A stretch of 10,410 nucleotides of DNA from Actinomycetota bacterium (GTDB taxonomy: Bacteria; Actinomycetota; Actinomycetes; S36-B12; UBA5976): contig RFTO01000027.1 in NCBI GenBank assembly GCA_009923375.1, positions 1 through 10,410 of the forward strand. Direction: 5' to 3'. Below, one piece after another: positions 1 to 5,538 of the stretch. The notes under the pieces were generated by a model. The model had not been told where the DNA came from, did not search any database, and saw nothing but the letters and a program-made list of their open reading frames with translations. Numbering within the stretch: position 1 is the first letter of the stretch; each line of letters starts with the position of its first letter. Made by a program: the position numbers and the translations under genes.

Positions 1-18
1 TCGACCCACCAAGAGAAG

Positions 19-1704
19 TCAGGAACGTGTCAGCTTGCGATAGGTCGCGCGGTGCGGCCGAGCTGCTTCCGCGCCCAGACGCTGCACCTTGTTGGCCTCG
101 TAGGCATCGAAGTTACCTTCGAACCAGTACCACTGCGAGTCGCCCTCATAAGCCAGGATGTGCGTCGCCACACGATCAAGGAACCAGCGGTCGTGCGAGG
201 TGATCACTGCGCACCCAGGGAATTCCAGCAGCGCGTTTTCCAAGCTGCCGAGAGTCTCGACATCGAGGTCGTTTGTCGGCTCATCAAGCAGCAGCAAGTT
301 ACCGCCCTGCTTGAGGGTGAGCGCGAGGTTCAAGCGGTTTCTCTCACCACCAGAGAGCACATTCGCTGCCTTCTGTTGATCGGGGCCTTTGAAACCGAAA
401 GCCGACACATATGCGCGCGAGGGCATCTCAACCGCACCGACCTTGATCCAGTCGAGCCCATCGGAGACCACTTCCCACAGGTTCTTGGTGCCGTCCAGTC
501 CAGCGCGATTTTGGTCGACGTAACTGAGCTTGACTGTCTCCCCCATCTTGATCCGGCCAGAGTCAGGCTGCTCGCCTTCGCCAGTGGCAGCACCCAAGAT
601 CATCTTGAACAGCGTCGTCTTGCCAACACCGTTCGGCCCGATGACACCGACGATGCCGTTGCGAGGCAGTGTGAAGGAAAGGTTGTCGATGAGGACGCGG
701 TCGCCGAATCCCTTGGTGAGATTGTCAACTTCCACAACTACGGAGCCCAAACGCGGACCCGGCGGAATCTGAATCTCCTCGAAATCGAGTTTGCGCATCT
801 TGTCAGCTTCTGTGGCCATTTCCTCATAGCGATCAAGGCGCGAGCGGCTCTTGGTCTGCCGAGCCTTGGCATTACTTCGTACCCACTGCAGCTCATCTTC
901 GAGCCGCTTGCGCATTTTCGCGTCCTTTTGCCCCTCGATCTTCAGTCGCGAGGCCTTTGTCTCCAGGTAGGTGGAGTAATTCCCCTCGTACGGATAACAC
1001 CGGCCGCGGTCGATCTCAAGAATCCACTGCGCCACGTTGTCCAGGAAGTATCGATCATGTGTGATGGCAACGACGGTGCCTGGGTACTTCTCCAGGTGCT
1101 GCTCAAGCCACTGGACGCTCTCAGCATCGAGGTGGTTAGTCGGCTCATCAAGCAGGAGCATGTCAGGCTGCTGCAACAGCAACTTGCACAGTGCAACACG
1201 GCGACGCTCACCACCCGACAACACAGTGACATCGGCATCCGACGGCGGGCAACGAAGTGCATCCATTGCCTGTTCAAGTTGATTGTCCAAATCCCACGCA
1301 TTGAGGTGGTCGATCTGCTCTTGAAGCTGCCCCATCTCCGACATCAACGCATCGAAGTCAGCATCGGGTTCGCCCATAAGCGCGCCGATCTCATTGAAGC
1401 GATCCAGCATCCCCTTGGTCTCAGCTACACCCTCTTGCACATTGCCGAGCACATCTTTATCGGGATTGAGTTGCGGCTCCTGGGTGAGGATGCCCACGGT
1501 GTATCCAGGGGTGAGTAAGCCGTCGCCATTGGACAGATGCTCCACACCAGCGAGGATCTTGAGCAGAGTCGACTTACCCGCACCATTGGGCCCGACTACG
1601 CCGATCTTTGCGCCGGGCAGGAAGGCGAGGGTTACGTCATCGAGGATGACCTTGTCGCCGATTGCCTTGCGAGCTTTACGGAGCGAGTAGATGTATTCAG
1701 CCAC
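19..1704 (-). CDS. ettA: Energy-dependent translational throttle protein EttA (ABC-F ATPase)
   Basis: ABC-F family ATPase of 561 residues, acting in the cytoplasm. In the known family EttA binds the ribosomal E site and gates the first elongation steps according to the ATP/ADP ratio; it has no membrane domain and is not a transporter. Two ABC domains are visible. The first has Walker A GPNGAGKST at residues 38-46, signature LSGGE at 162-166 and Walker B ending DEPTNHLD near 186-193. The second has Walker A GPNGVGKTT at 356-364, LSGGE at 450-454 and DEPTNDLD near 474-481. An acidic helical insertion at about 85-155 fits the EttA arm, and a basic, charged linker joins the domains. The C-terminus RPHRATYRKLTR is typical of EttA. 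I chose the GTG at 1704 because family members begin (M)AEYIY; a longer start at 1731 adds nine atypical residues. Length is normal for the family. Confidence 0.96.
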   Translation of the reverse strand: MAEYIYSLRKARKAIGDKVILDDVTLAFLPGAKIGVVGPNGAGKSTLLKILAGVEHLSNGDGLLTPGYTVGILTQEPQLNPDKDVLGNVQEGVAETKGMLDRFNEIGALMGEPDADFDALMSEMGQLQEQIDHLNAWDLDNQLEQAMDALRCPPSDADVTVLSGGERRRVALCKLLLQQPDMLLLDEPTNHLDAESVQWLEQHLEKYPGTVVAITHDRYFLDNVAQWILEIDRGRCYPYEGNYSTYLETKASRLKIEGQKDAKMRKRLEDELQWVRSNAKARQTKSRSRLDRYEEMATEADKMRKLDFEEIQIPPGPRLGSVVVEVDNLTKGFGDRVLIDNLSFTLPRNGIVGVIGPNGVGKTTLFKMILGAATGEGEQPDSGRIKMGETVKLSYVDQNRAGLDGTKNLWEVVSDGLDWIKVGAVEMPSRAYVSAFGFKGPDQQKAANVLSGGERNRLNLALTLKQGGNLLLLDEPTNDLDVETLGSLENALLEFPGCAVITSHDRWFLDRVATHILAYEGDSQWYWFEGNFDAYEANKVQRLGAEAARPHRATYRKLTRS

Positions 1705-1805
1705 GAGAGCCAATCCTAGCGGCGCACTCACTTAGGGAGTGGTTGATCGCCTCCTAGCGTGCGTTAGTGAGGAGTCCCTGCCACAGCAGATGCATCGATC
1801 TTGAC
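1705..1805 (-). promoter_or_regulatory. Upstream region of ettA with RBS or leaderless -10
   Basis: This 101-base gap lies between the serine hydrolase stop and the ettA start. On the minus strand TAGGAT (1718-1713) sits 8 bases before the GTG. It can be read as a Shine-Dalgarno AGGA with a 9-base spacer, or as a TANNNT -10 box giving a nearly leaderless transcript. I see no convincing -35 element and no strong U-tailed terminator for the hydrolase gene, so read-through from the upstream unit is possible. The assignment is inference. Confidence 0.3.
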
Positions 1806-3596
1806 CTACATGCGCACCAGCGCATTGTCGTCACTTGTCAGCGCGACCATGGTGAGCGATACCTTCGTGGCCTGGGACGAATCATCGATGGACAGCGCGA
1901 GTTCGTAACTCATCGCGCCACCTTTCACTCGGAAGGTTGCCGAGGTGGACGAATCCGCTGACGTCGGTAAAGGTGCCAACTCCACGGTTGACTCGAAGGC
2001 GCGCATCACCGAAGCCATCTGTAGAACTGTCGATGTGTCTAGATCATCGGCGATGGCGACTATCAGCGGCCACGCGTCACCGTCAAACAACCCCTCGACC
2101 ACGAGTCGTGCAGTCGTGGCAAGTTCGGCTGACGGATGTGGCACGGCGCGTAGATTGAGTGTCTGCACCTTCTGCTGTGCCTGAGGTGCAAGCCTGATCT
2201 CCACTCGCAGTCGGCCGGTTGCGCAGGGAACCCACCACACCAGATGCGATGCAGCTGTGCCGGAGATCTGCTCAGCTGGACCGGTGATTCCGCCAAGCTT
2301 GGCGATCTGTTCGGCGAGCGCCTGAACTCGGTGAGCCCGAGGCTCGTCCTCGTCCACATTCGGACTAAACAGCGCATCGGCTGCAGCGTCATCCCATTGC
2401 ACCAACAATCGGTTGACGTGAATGAAGGCACTCTTCGTCGCGGAGGTCGGCGAGATAACTCGCGAAGGCGCATCAGATGCGATCAACAACTCGCGCAACA
2501 TTTGCGTAGCCACACGGTATGCGCCGCCGTAGCGTCCGTTGCTCAGCGCAATCGCACCCACACCTGTAACGGGGTGCCAGACCATGTGGGTGCCGTAGCC
2601 CGGATAGCCGCCGGAGTGACCGACAGTGGTGCCGAATCGTGGTGTCGGTGCGTTCATCAATCCGAACCCGTACATGGGCGAGCTCATCACCAATGGTCCG
2701 GCAGATAGATCGACGTTAACCGAGGAGAAGATGTGCCTGTGGCCCTGTTGCATCTCACGACGACTGTCGCGGCTCAGGACCTCGTCGCCGGCATTCCGCT
2801 CCCCTGCGGCAAAGGCATCACACATGAAGGTGACCCACAGCGCCAAATCCTCGACATTGCTGAACAACCCACCAAGCGGGGCGAATTCACCAGTCGGCGC
2901 GACGGGCTCGACATGCCATTGCTCATCGCGCTTGAAATGGCCGTCTGCGAGCAAGGTTGCATCGACATCGTCCAAGGTGAAACCGGTGTTGTTCATCCCC
3001 AGTGGTCGCAGGATCTGAGTTGTGACGTACTCCTGGTATTGCACTCCTGACACATTGGTGATGACGCGCCCGAGGATGGTGTACCCAAGATTGCTGTACT
3101 CGAAATCCGTTCCAGGGCGCTCATTGAAAGCAAAGCCATTACTGAGCATCGCTGAGTAATCCGCAGGCTGCATGGATTCTTGACGATCAGCCCATGGGTC
3201 GTCCGTCGCCCAGCCAGGCTGCATGGTCAGCAAGTCCCGAACCGTAGGCGGCCGGGAGTCGCTTGTTGGCAGGGCAACCGATGAGAGCTCAGGGACATAG
3301 TCGGCAACCGGCAGTTCAAGTCGCAGGAGACCGGCATCGCGCAGGCGTAAGACGGCTGCAGCGGTAAAGGATTTCGTCATCGATGCGATCCGGAAGATGG
3401 CTCGCGCATCGGGCGCTTGCCCGCCGATAGTCGCCATCCCTGCGCCACCTGCAAGCAGCAACTTCCCGTCGAACACGACGCCGTAGGCAAGCCCCGGCGC
3501 AGTGTTGCCCTCGATGAATGCGAGCGCAGAGGTGGCGAAACCCTCGCTTGCCGCAGTGATGGATTCGGGCATGCTGCCCACGCTGTAAGTCGACAC
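1806..3596 (-). CDS. Serine hydrolase, class C beta-lactamase/D-aminopeptidase family, with long C-terminal extension
   Basis: Protein of 596 residues. The N-terminal ~370 residues form a beta-lactamase-related (PF00144-type) hydrolase. The nucleophile motif SMTK is at residues 72-75, the second motif YSN at 167-169, and HSG at 327-329 stands in the KTG position. The block TMQPGWATDDPWADRQ (about 124-139) is typical of actinobacterial serine hydrolases of this group. These enzymes use the SxxK serine as acyl acceptor and include esterases, D-aminopeptidases and penicillin-binding-like proteins; the substrate here cannot be told. No signal peptide or membrane anchor is visible, suggesting a cytoplasmic enzyme rather than a true beta-lactamase. 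Residues ~390-596 are an extra region, apparently two degenerate NTF2-like repeats. The start is uncertain: GTG at 3596, GTG at 3581 or ATG at 3572. It follows the 72-residue membrane protein gene by 21 bases. Confidence 0.9.
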   Translation of the reverse strand: MSTYSVGSMPESITAASEGFATSALAFIEGNTAPGLAYGVVFDGKLLLAGGAGMATIGGQAPDARAIFRIASMTKSFTAAAVLRLRDAGLLRLELPVADYVPELSSVALPTSDSRPPTVRDLLTMQPGWATDDPWADRQESMQPADYSAMLSNGFAFNERPGTDFEYSNLGYTILGRVITNVSGVQYQEYVTTQILRPLGMNNTGFTLDDVDATLLADGHFKRDEQWHVEPVAPTGEFAPLGGLFSNVEDLALWVTFMCDAFAAGERNAGDEVLSRDSRREMQQGHRHIFSSVNVDLSAGPLVMSSPMYGFGLMNAPTPRFGTTVGHSGGYPGYGTHMVWHPVTGVGAIALSNGRYGGAYRVATQMLRELLIASDAPSRVISPTSATKSAFIHVNRLLVQWDDAAADALFSPNVDEDEPRAHRVQALAEQIAKLGGITGPAEQISGTAASHLVWWVPCATGRLRVEIRLAPQAQQKVQTLNLRAVPHPSAELATTARLVVEGLFDGDAWPLIVAIADDLDTSTVLQMASVMRAFESTVELAPLPTSADSSTSATFRVKGGAMSYELALSIDDSSQATKVSLTMVALTSDDNALVRM

Positions 3597-3608
3597 ACCC
3601 CGAGCCTA
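3597..3608 (-). promoter_or_regulatory. Possible -10 box for a leaderless serine hydrolase transcript
   Basis: On the minus strand TAGGCT (3608-3603) fits TANNNT and ends six bases before the GTG at 3596. This is the spacing expected if transcription begins at the start codon. No good Shine-Dalgarno sequence precedes that GTG, and no clear -35 is visible. The short gap to the upstream gene also allows plain operon read-through, so this is a weak call. Confidence 0.25.
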
Positions 3609-3618
3609 AGCGGCGCGG

Positions 3619-3837
3619 TTACATCTGGCCCCACGTGACGCCATCGGCTAGGAAATGCCACCCAAGCCACCACCACAGCGTGAGCAAACCCAAACGCGCT
3701 GTGCGTTTGCGCATCGCACGCTGCATCACGTTCTCCAGCGGCGCAATCAATCCGGGCCGCCACCGACCGAACAGCCACAGGCCAGCGCCGATGGCGAGGA
3801 ACAAGAGATAGCCGATCTCGGTGAAATCGTGCGTCAT
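3619..3837 (-). CDS. Small membrane protein, DUF6186-like
   Basis: A 72-residue protein starting at the ATG at 3837. A hydrophobic segment at about residues 8-23 (IGYLLFLAIGAGLWLF) is followed by a basic stretch (RKRTAR near 43-48) and a second, tryptophan-rich segment at 49-65 containing WWWLGWHFLA. The two-segment arrangement and the WWWLGWHF signature match what I recall of the actinobacterial DUF6186 family, whose function is unknown. Its start codon overlaps the stop of the upstream gene as ATGA, so the two are probably translationally coupled and their products may act together in the membrane. The longer open frame running upstream to 4116 is the upstream gene in its own frame, not an N-terminal extension of this protein. 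A family profile search would settle the name. Confidence 0.7.
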   Translation of the reverse strand: MTHDFTEIGYLLFLAIGAGLWLFGRWRPGLIAPLENVMQRAMRKRTARLGLLTLWWWLGWHFLADGVTWGQM

Positions 3838-4107
3838 GGTTTGACGACTTTGCCGAAGACCAGCCAGCCGACCGCGAGCCAGCCGACGGTGAAGGTGAGG
3901 TGCCCAAGGAATCCCGCGATTGCCGGTGCCACGATGACCGTAATCGTGGGATACGCCTCGTCGTTGTGCACCGACGAAAACAATGGTGTCCATCGGCGCA
4001 CCCCGCGCTGCATGCCAGATCGCAGTGAGGAGCACTGCAGCCGTCCAAAGATCGAGGCGCTTGACAAAGGCGGACACGCGCACGCCCCAGCCCCCATCGC
4101 GTCGCAT
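3834..4107 (-). pseudogene. Small two-segment membrane protein gene interrupted by a frameshift
   Basis: Reading from the ATG at 4107 (alternatives GTG 4083 or GTG 4077) gives a basic N-terminus and then LDLWTAAVLLTAIWHAARGA, a good membrane segment. The frame then turns to arginine-rich nonsense. From about 3978 onward a different frame takes over with VHNDEAYPTITVIVAPAIAG and GWLAVGWLVFG, a second hydrophobic region ending KVVKP at a TGA that overlaps the next gene's ATG. The span is 274 bases, one more than a multiple of three, so one surplus base restores a ~90-residue protein. The likeliest site is the run of four A's at 3977-3980 (TTTT on the coding strand). Possible explanations are a sequencing error, a true inactivating indel, or +1 recoding. 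I do not recognise the family. Its position before the DUF6186-like gene suggests a paired membrane function. Confidence 0.6.
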
Positions 4108-4143
4108 GCCACGCAACTATTGCGGCGGTTCTGCCCGCCCCAT

Positions 4144-4166
4144 GGGTGGAATCAGTCGAACCACCC
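4144..4166. repeat. Inverted repeat upstream of the minus-strand membrane gene unit
   Basis: GGGTGG (4144-4149) and CCACCC (4161-4166) form a perfect 6-bp inverted repeat around an 11-base centre. It lies 37 bases or more upstream of the first possible start of the minus-strand unit. It could be an operator or simply a weak hairpin; no T-run follows on either strand. It briefly resembles a tRNA T-arm on the minus strand, but the loop is too long. Confidence 0.35.
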
Positions 4167-4184
4167 GTCTGTGTCAGCACTGGC

Positions 4185-4190
4185 TACACT
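4185..4190 (+). promoter_or_regulatory. Possible plus-strand -10 box (TACACT)
   Basis: TACACT fits the actinobacterial TANNNT -10 consensus. A transcript starting near 4197 would reach the terminator-like hairpin at 4234-4253 after about 55-60 bases. No convincing -35 lies at 16-18 bases upstream. It could serve a short RNA, or the tRNA if the hairpin does not terminate. This is inference only. Confidence 0.2.
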
Positions 4191-4233
4191 TCACGAGTGA
4201 TTTCCTGCACCAACGCGCGCAAACACAGAAGGT

Positions 4234-4253
4234 GGGGGCGTTAAGCCCCCTTT
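4234..4253 (+). terminator. Terminator-like hairpin with T-rich tail
   Basis: GGGGGC (4234-4239), loop GTTAA, GCCCCC (4245-4250), then TTTCCT. The 6-bp all-GC stem with a short loop and a trailing T-run reads as a Rho-independent terminator on the plus strand. Read on the minus strand the tail is ACCTTC, a poorer fit. It lies 48 bases before the tRNA, and no plus-strand protein gene upstream would use it. Confidence 0.55.
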
Positions 4254-4257
4254 CCTA

Positions 4258-4294
4258 GTGCGCACTTGCGCACCCCGCCGCATGCGAAGTGCGG
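4258..4294 (+). repeat. Two further hairpins in the tRNA leader
   Basis: Two inverted repeats follow the terminator-like stem. GTGCGC (4258-4263) pairs with GCGCAC (4268-4273) around a 4-base loop, and CCGCA (4278-4282) pairs with TGCGG (4290-4294) around a 7-base loop. The second ends seven bases before the tRNA 5' end. They could guide 5' processing of the tRNA precursor or be chance structures in GC-rich DNA. Confidence 0.4.
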
Positions 4295-4301
4295 CAACCG
4301 A

Positions 4302-4374
4302 GCGCCCGTAGCTCAGTGGATAGAGCAGGAGCCTTCTAATCTCTTGGTCGCTGGTTCGACTCCAGCCGGGCGCG
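4302..4374 (+). tRNA. tRNA-Arg, anticodon TCT
   Basis: A complete 73-base cloverleaf that reads AGA/AGG codons. The acceptor stem GCGCCCG (4302-4308) pairs perfectly with CGGGCGC (4367-4373), with discriminator G at 4374. The D-arm is GCTC/GAGC (4311-4314 with 4323-4326). The anticodon loop CTTCTAA (4333-4339) carries TCT at 4335-4337. The T-arm is GCTGG/CCAGC around TTCGACT. The 3' CCA is not encoded, since CAA follows, so it must be added by CCA-adding enzyme. The anticodon stem has a G-T pair at 27-43 and a C-T mismatch at 31-39 beside the loop; the other positions pair. I see no repeat of the tRNA 3' end elsewhere in the window that would mark an integrated element. Confidence 0.97.
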
Positions 4375-4427
4375 CAACACCTTATGGTGAACGCCATCGA
4401 CAGTTTCAGGGGAATCACCATCACCAC

Positions 4428-4448
4428 TGAGGCCTCCGCGAGGCCTTA
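4428..4448. terminator. Hairpin between convergent tRNA and DUF2332 gene
   Basis: TGAGGCCTC (4428-4436) pairs with GAGGCCTTA (4440-4448) around a 3-base CGC loop, giving a 9-bp stem with one G-T pair. No T-run follows on either strand. It lies 53 bases after the tRNA and about 95 bases after the DUF2332 stop, so a bidirectional, U-tract-less terminator of the kind common in Actinobacteria is likely. Confidence 0.55.
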
Positions 4449-4468
4449 AGTCCTCACCTTCGACGAGG

Positions 4469-4493
4469 CTCGGATCCCCTTGAGATCCTCGAG
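4469..4493. repeat. Imperfect inverted repeat in the convergent intergenic region
   Basis: CTCGGATC (4469-4476) can pair with GATC and CGAG (4484-4493) across a 7-base loop with a two-base bulge. It may add to termination of the DUF2332 transcript, but the stem is imperfect and no T-run follows. Apart from this, the preceding hairpin and the 22-bp repeat, I see nothing in 4375-4543. Confidence 0.3.
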
Positions 4494-4517
4494 TTGAGCT
4501 TGTGTTGTTGCGACCTA

Positions 4518-4561
4518 ACTCTCACCCACGCAGGTTCTCACTCTCACCCGCGCAGGTTCAC
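4518..4561. repeat. 22-bp tandem duplication across the DUF2332 stop codon
   Basis: Two adjacent 22-base units, 4518-4539 and 4540-4561, are nearly identical over their first 20 bases (ACTCTCACCC, then A or G, then CGCAGGTTC), differing clearly only at 4528 versus 4550. The right-hand copy encodes the last residues NLRG and the stop codon of the minus-strand gene. The left copy lies just past the stop and would read as the same residues and stop if it were in frame. It looks like a recent slippage duplication at the gene's 3' end. Confidence 0.7.
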
Positions 4562-5536
4562 TTCCGTGCCGTGACTATTTCCATCAGCTAGCACCCGTGT
4601 GGTCGCCTGCCCTGCCGACCACACGGTCAGCAGCAGCTCGAAAGCGAGTCGGTGCGCCTGGCCGTGAGCTGGGACTTCCCAAGAAGCGACTGCGAATCGA
4701 GAAGTCTCCGTTGTCTGCGAGCCCAACCGCTCGAAGTTAGCGGTCACCTGCGCACGCTCGGGCTGCGATAGATACGGCAGCAGCGCGCTATGCCACACAA
4801 AGGTGGTCGACCTAGGCGCTAATTCCATCTGTTGAAGGGCTGTCACTGCGTCAAGCCGCCTGACGGCAGGAGGAAAATCCTGGGCAACGCGAATCGCCGC
4901 ACCCAACCGTGCAAATCGCTCCACGTGGTCAGGCCACACATATGAACTGAGGCGCAATCGTCCAGCCGAGGTGGATGCATCAATTGGATGGATGTCGTAG
5001 CCCAGGCGCGAGGAGATCCGCGGTTCTTGCCATTCACGCTCCCCCGGCATTAACTCGAGCCGGTCAACGTTGAGTAACAAACCCGCACTGCTGCCAATCT
5101 CCCGCACATGCACCGGCTGATCGACTCCCACCTCTGCCAGGGCGATGCGCAGTGGGTGAGCACGACCAACCTCATTCGTCTGCGGTGGACTGGAGAGATA
5201 CTCAGCAATCACCTCGGGGCCTGCCGCGAAGGCTTGTGCCACCGCGCTGCGCATTGCTTCCGGTTCCGCTGCCCCACCTCCGCCGACAGTCGGCAGCATC
5301 AGCGCCAAAAATGATGCGCGCCGATCGAGCGCAAGGGCGTGCATGGCGGCGAGCAGGCGTAAAGGAATGAAATCGGCGAAGCGCACGACCTCTGGCATGT
5401 GCATCTCCATCGCACATGTGCCGATTGCCCGCAACACCGCCGCCGACACCGGCGCACCGGCGTTCTCACACACTCGAACTTGCCACTGCAACGACTCATC
5501 GAATGTGACGACATCGTCATCAGCCACCCCGATCAT
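4544..5536 (-). CDS. DUF2332 family protein
   Basis: A 330-residue soluble protein with the hallmarks of DUF2332 (PF10094): QTNEVGR at residues 119-125, the glycine-rich EIGSSAG at 146-152, RLGYDIHPID near 177-186, and VWPDHVERFARLGAAI around 200-215. The family is widespread in Actinobacteria and has no firm function. The E-x-G-x-S-A-G block following a beta-strand looks like a nucleotide- or SAM-binding loop, so a methyltransferase-like fold is a reasonable but unproven guess. The ATG at 5536 was chosen because the family begins near there and because it lies two bases after the stop of the acyltransferase gene. The open frame continues upstream to 5758 only as a shadow of that gene. The two are almost certainly cotranscribed and translationally coupled. 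The length is normal for the family. Confidence 0.88.
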   Translation of the reverse strand: MIGVADDDVVTFDESLQWQVRVCENAGAPVSAAVLRAIGTCAMEMHMPEVVRFADFIPLRLLAAMHALALDRRASFLALMLPTVGGGGAAEPEAMRSAVAQAFAAGPEVIAEYLSSPPQTNEVGRAHPLRIALAEVGVDQPVHVREIGSSAGLLLNVDRLELMPGEREWQEPRISSRLGYDIHPIDASTSAGRLRLSSYVWPDHVERFARLGAAIRVAQDFPPAVRRLDAVTALQQMELAPRSTTFVWHSALLPYLSQPERAQVTANFERLGSQTTETSRFAVASWEVPAHGQAHRLAFELLLTVWSAGQATTRVLADGNSHGTEVNLRG

Positions 5537-5538
5537 CG

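Noticed and set aside
52..1518. A 488-residue open frame on the plus strand opposite ettA.
   Set aside because: It lies wholly antisense to an unmistakable EttA, has no recognisable domain and no ribosome binding site, and reflects GC-rich codon bias of the real gene.
1806..3596. The serine hydrolase as an antibiotic-resistance AmpC beta-lactamase.
   Set aside because: It lacks a signal peptide, has HSG in place of KTG and carries a long extra C-terminal region; it fits the broad esterase/peptidase relatives better.
3838..4116. The 72-residue membrane protein being the end of a 165-residue protein.
   Set aside because: The upstream part of that frame turns to arginine-rich nonsense after about 3980, and the ATGA overlap marks the true start at 3837.
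4144..4250. A second, minus-strand tRNA suggested by a GGTTCGA-like stretch.
   Set aside because: The would-be T-loop is 11 bases and no matching acceptor, D or anticodon arms can be drawn.
4302..4374. tRNA-Arg as an integration site for a mobile element.
   Set aside because: No integrase gene and no second copy of the tRNA 3' end are visible within the window.
4191..4427. A 78-residue minus-strand frame across the tRNA.
   Set aside because: It is antisense to a complete tRNA gene and has no protein-like features.
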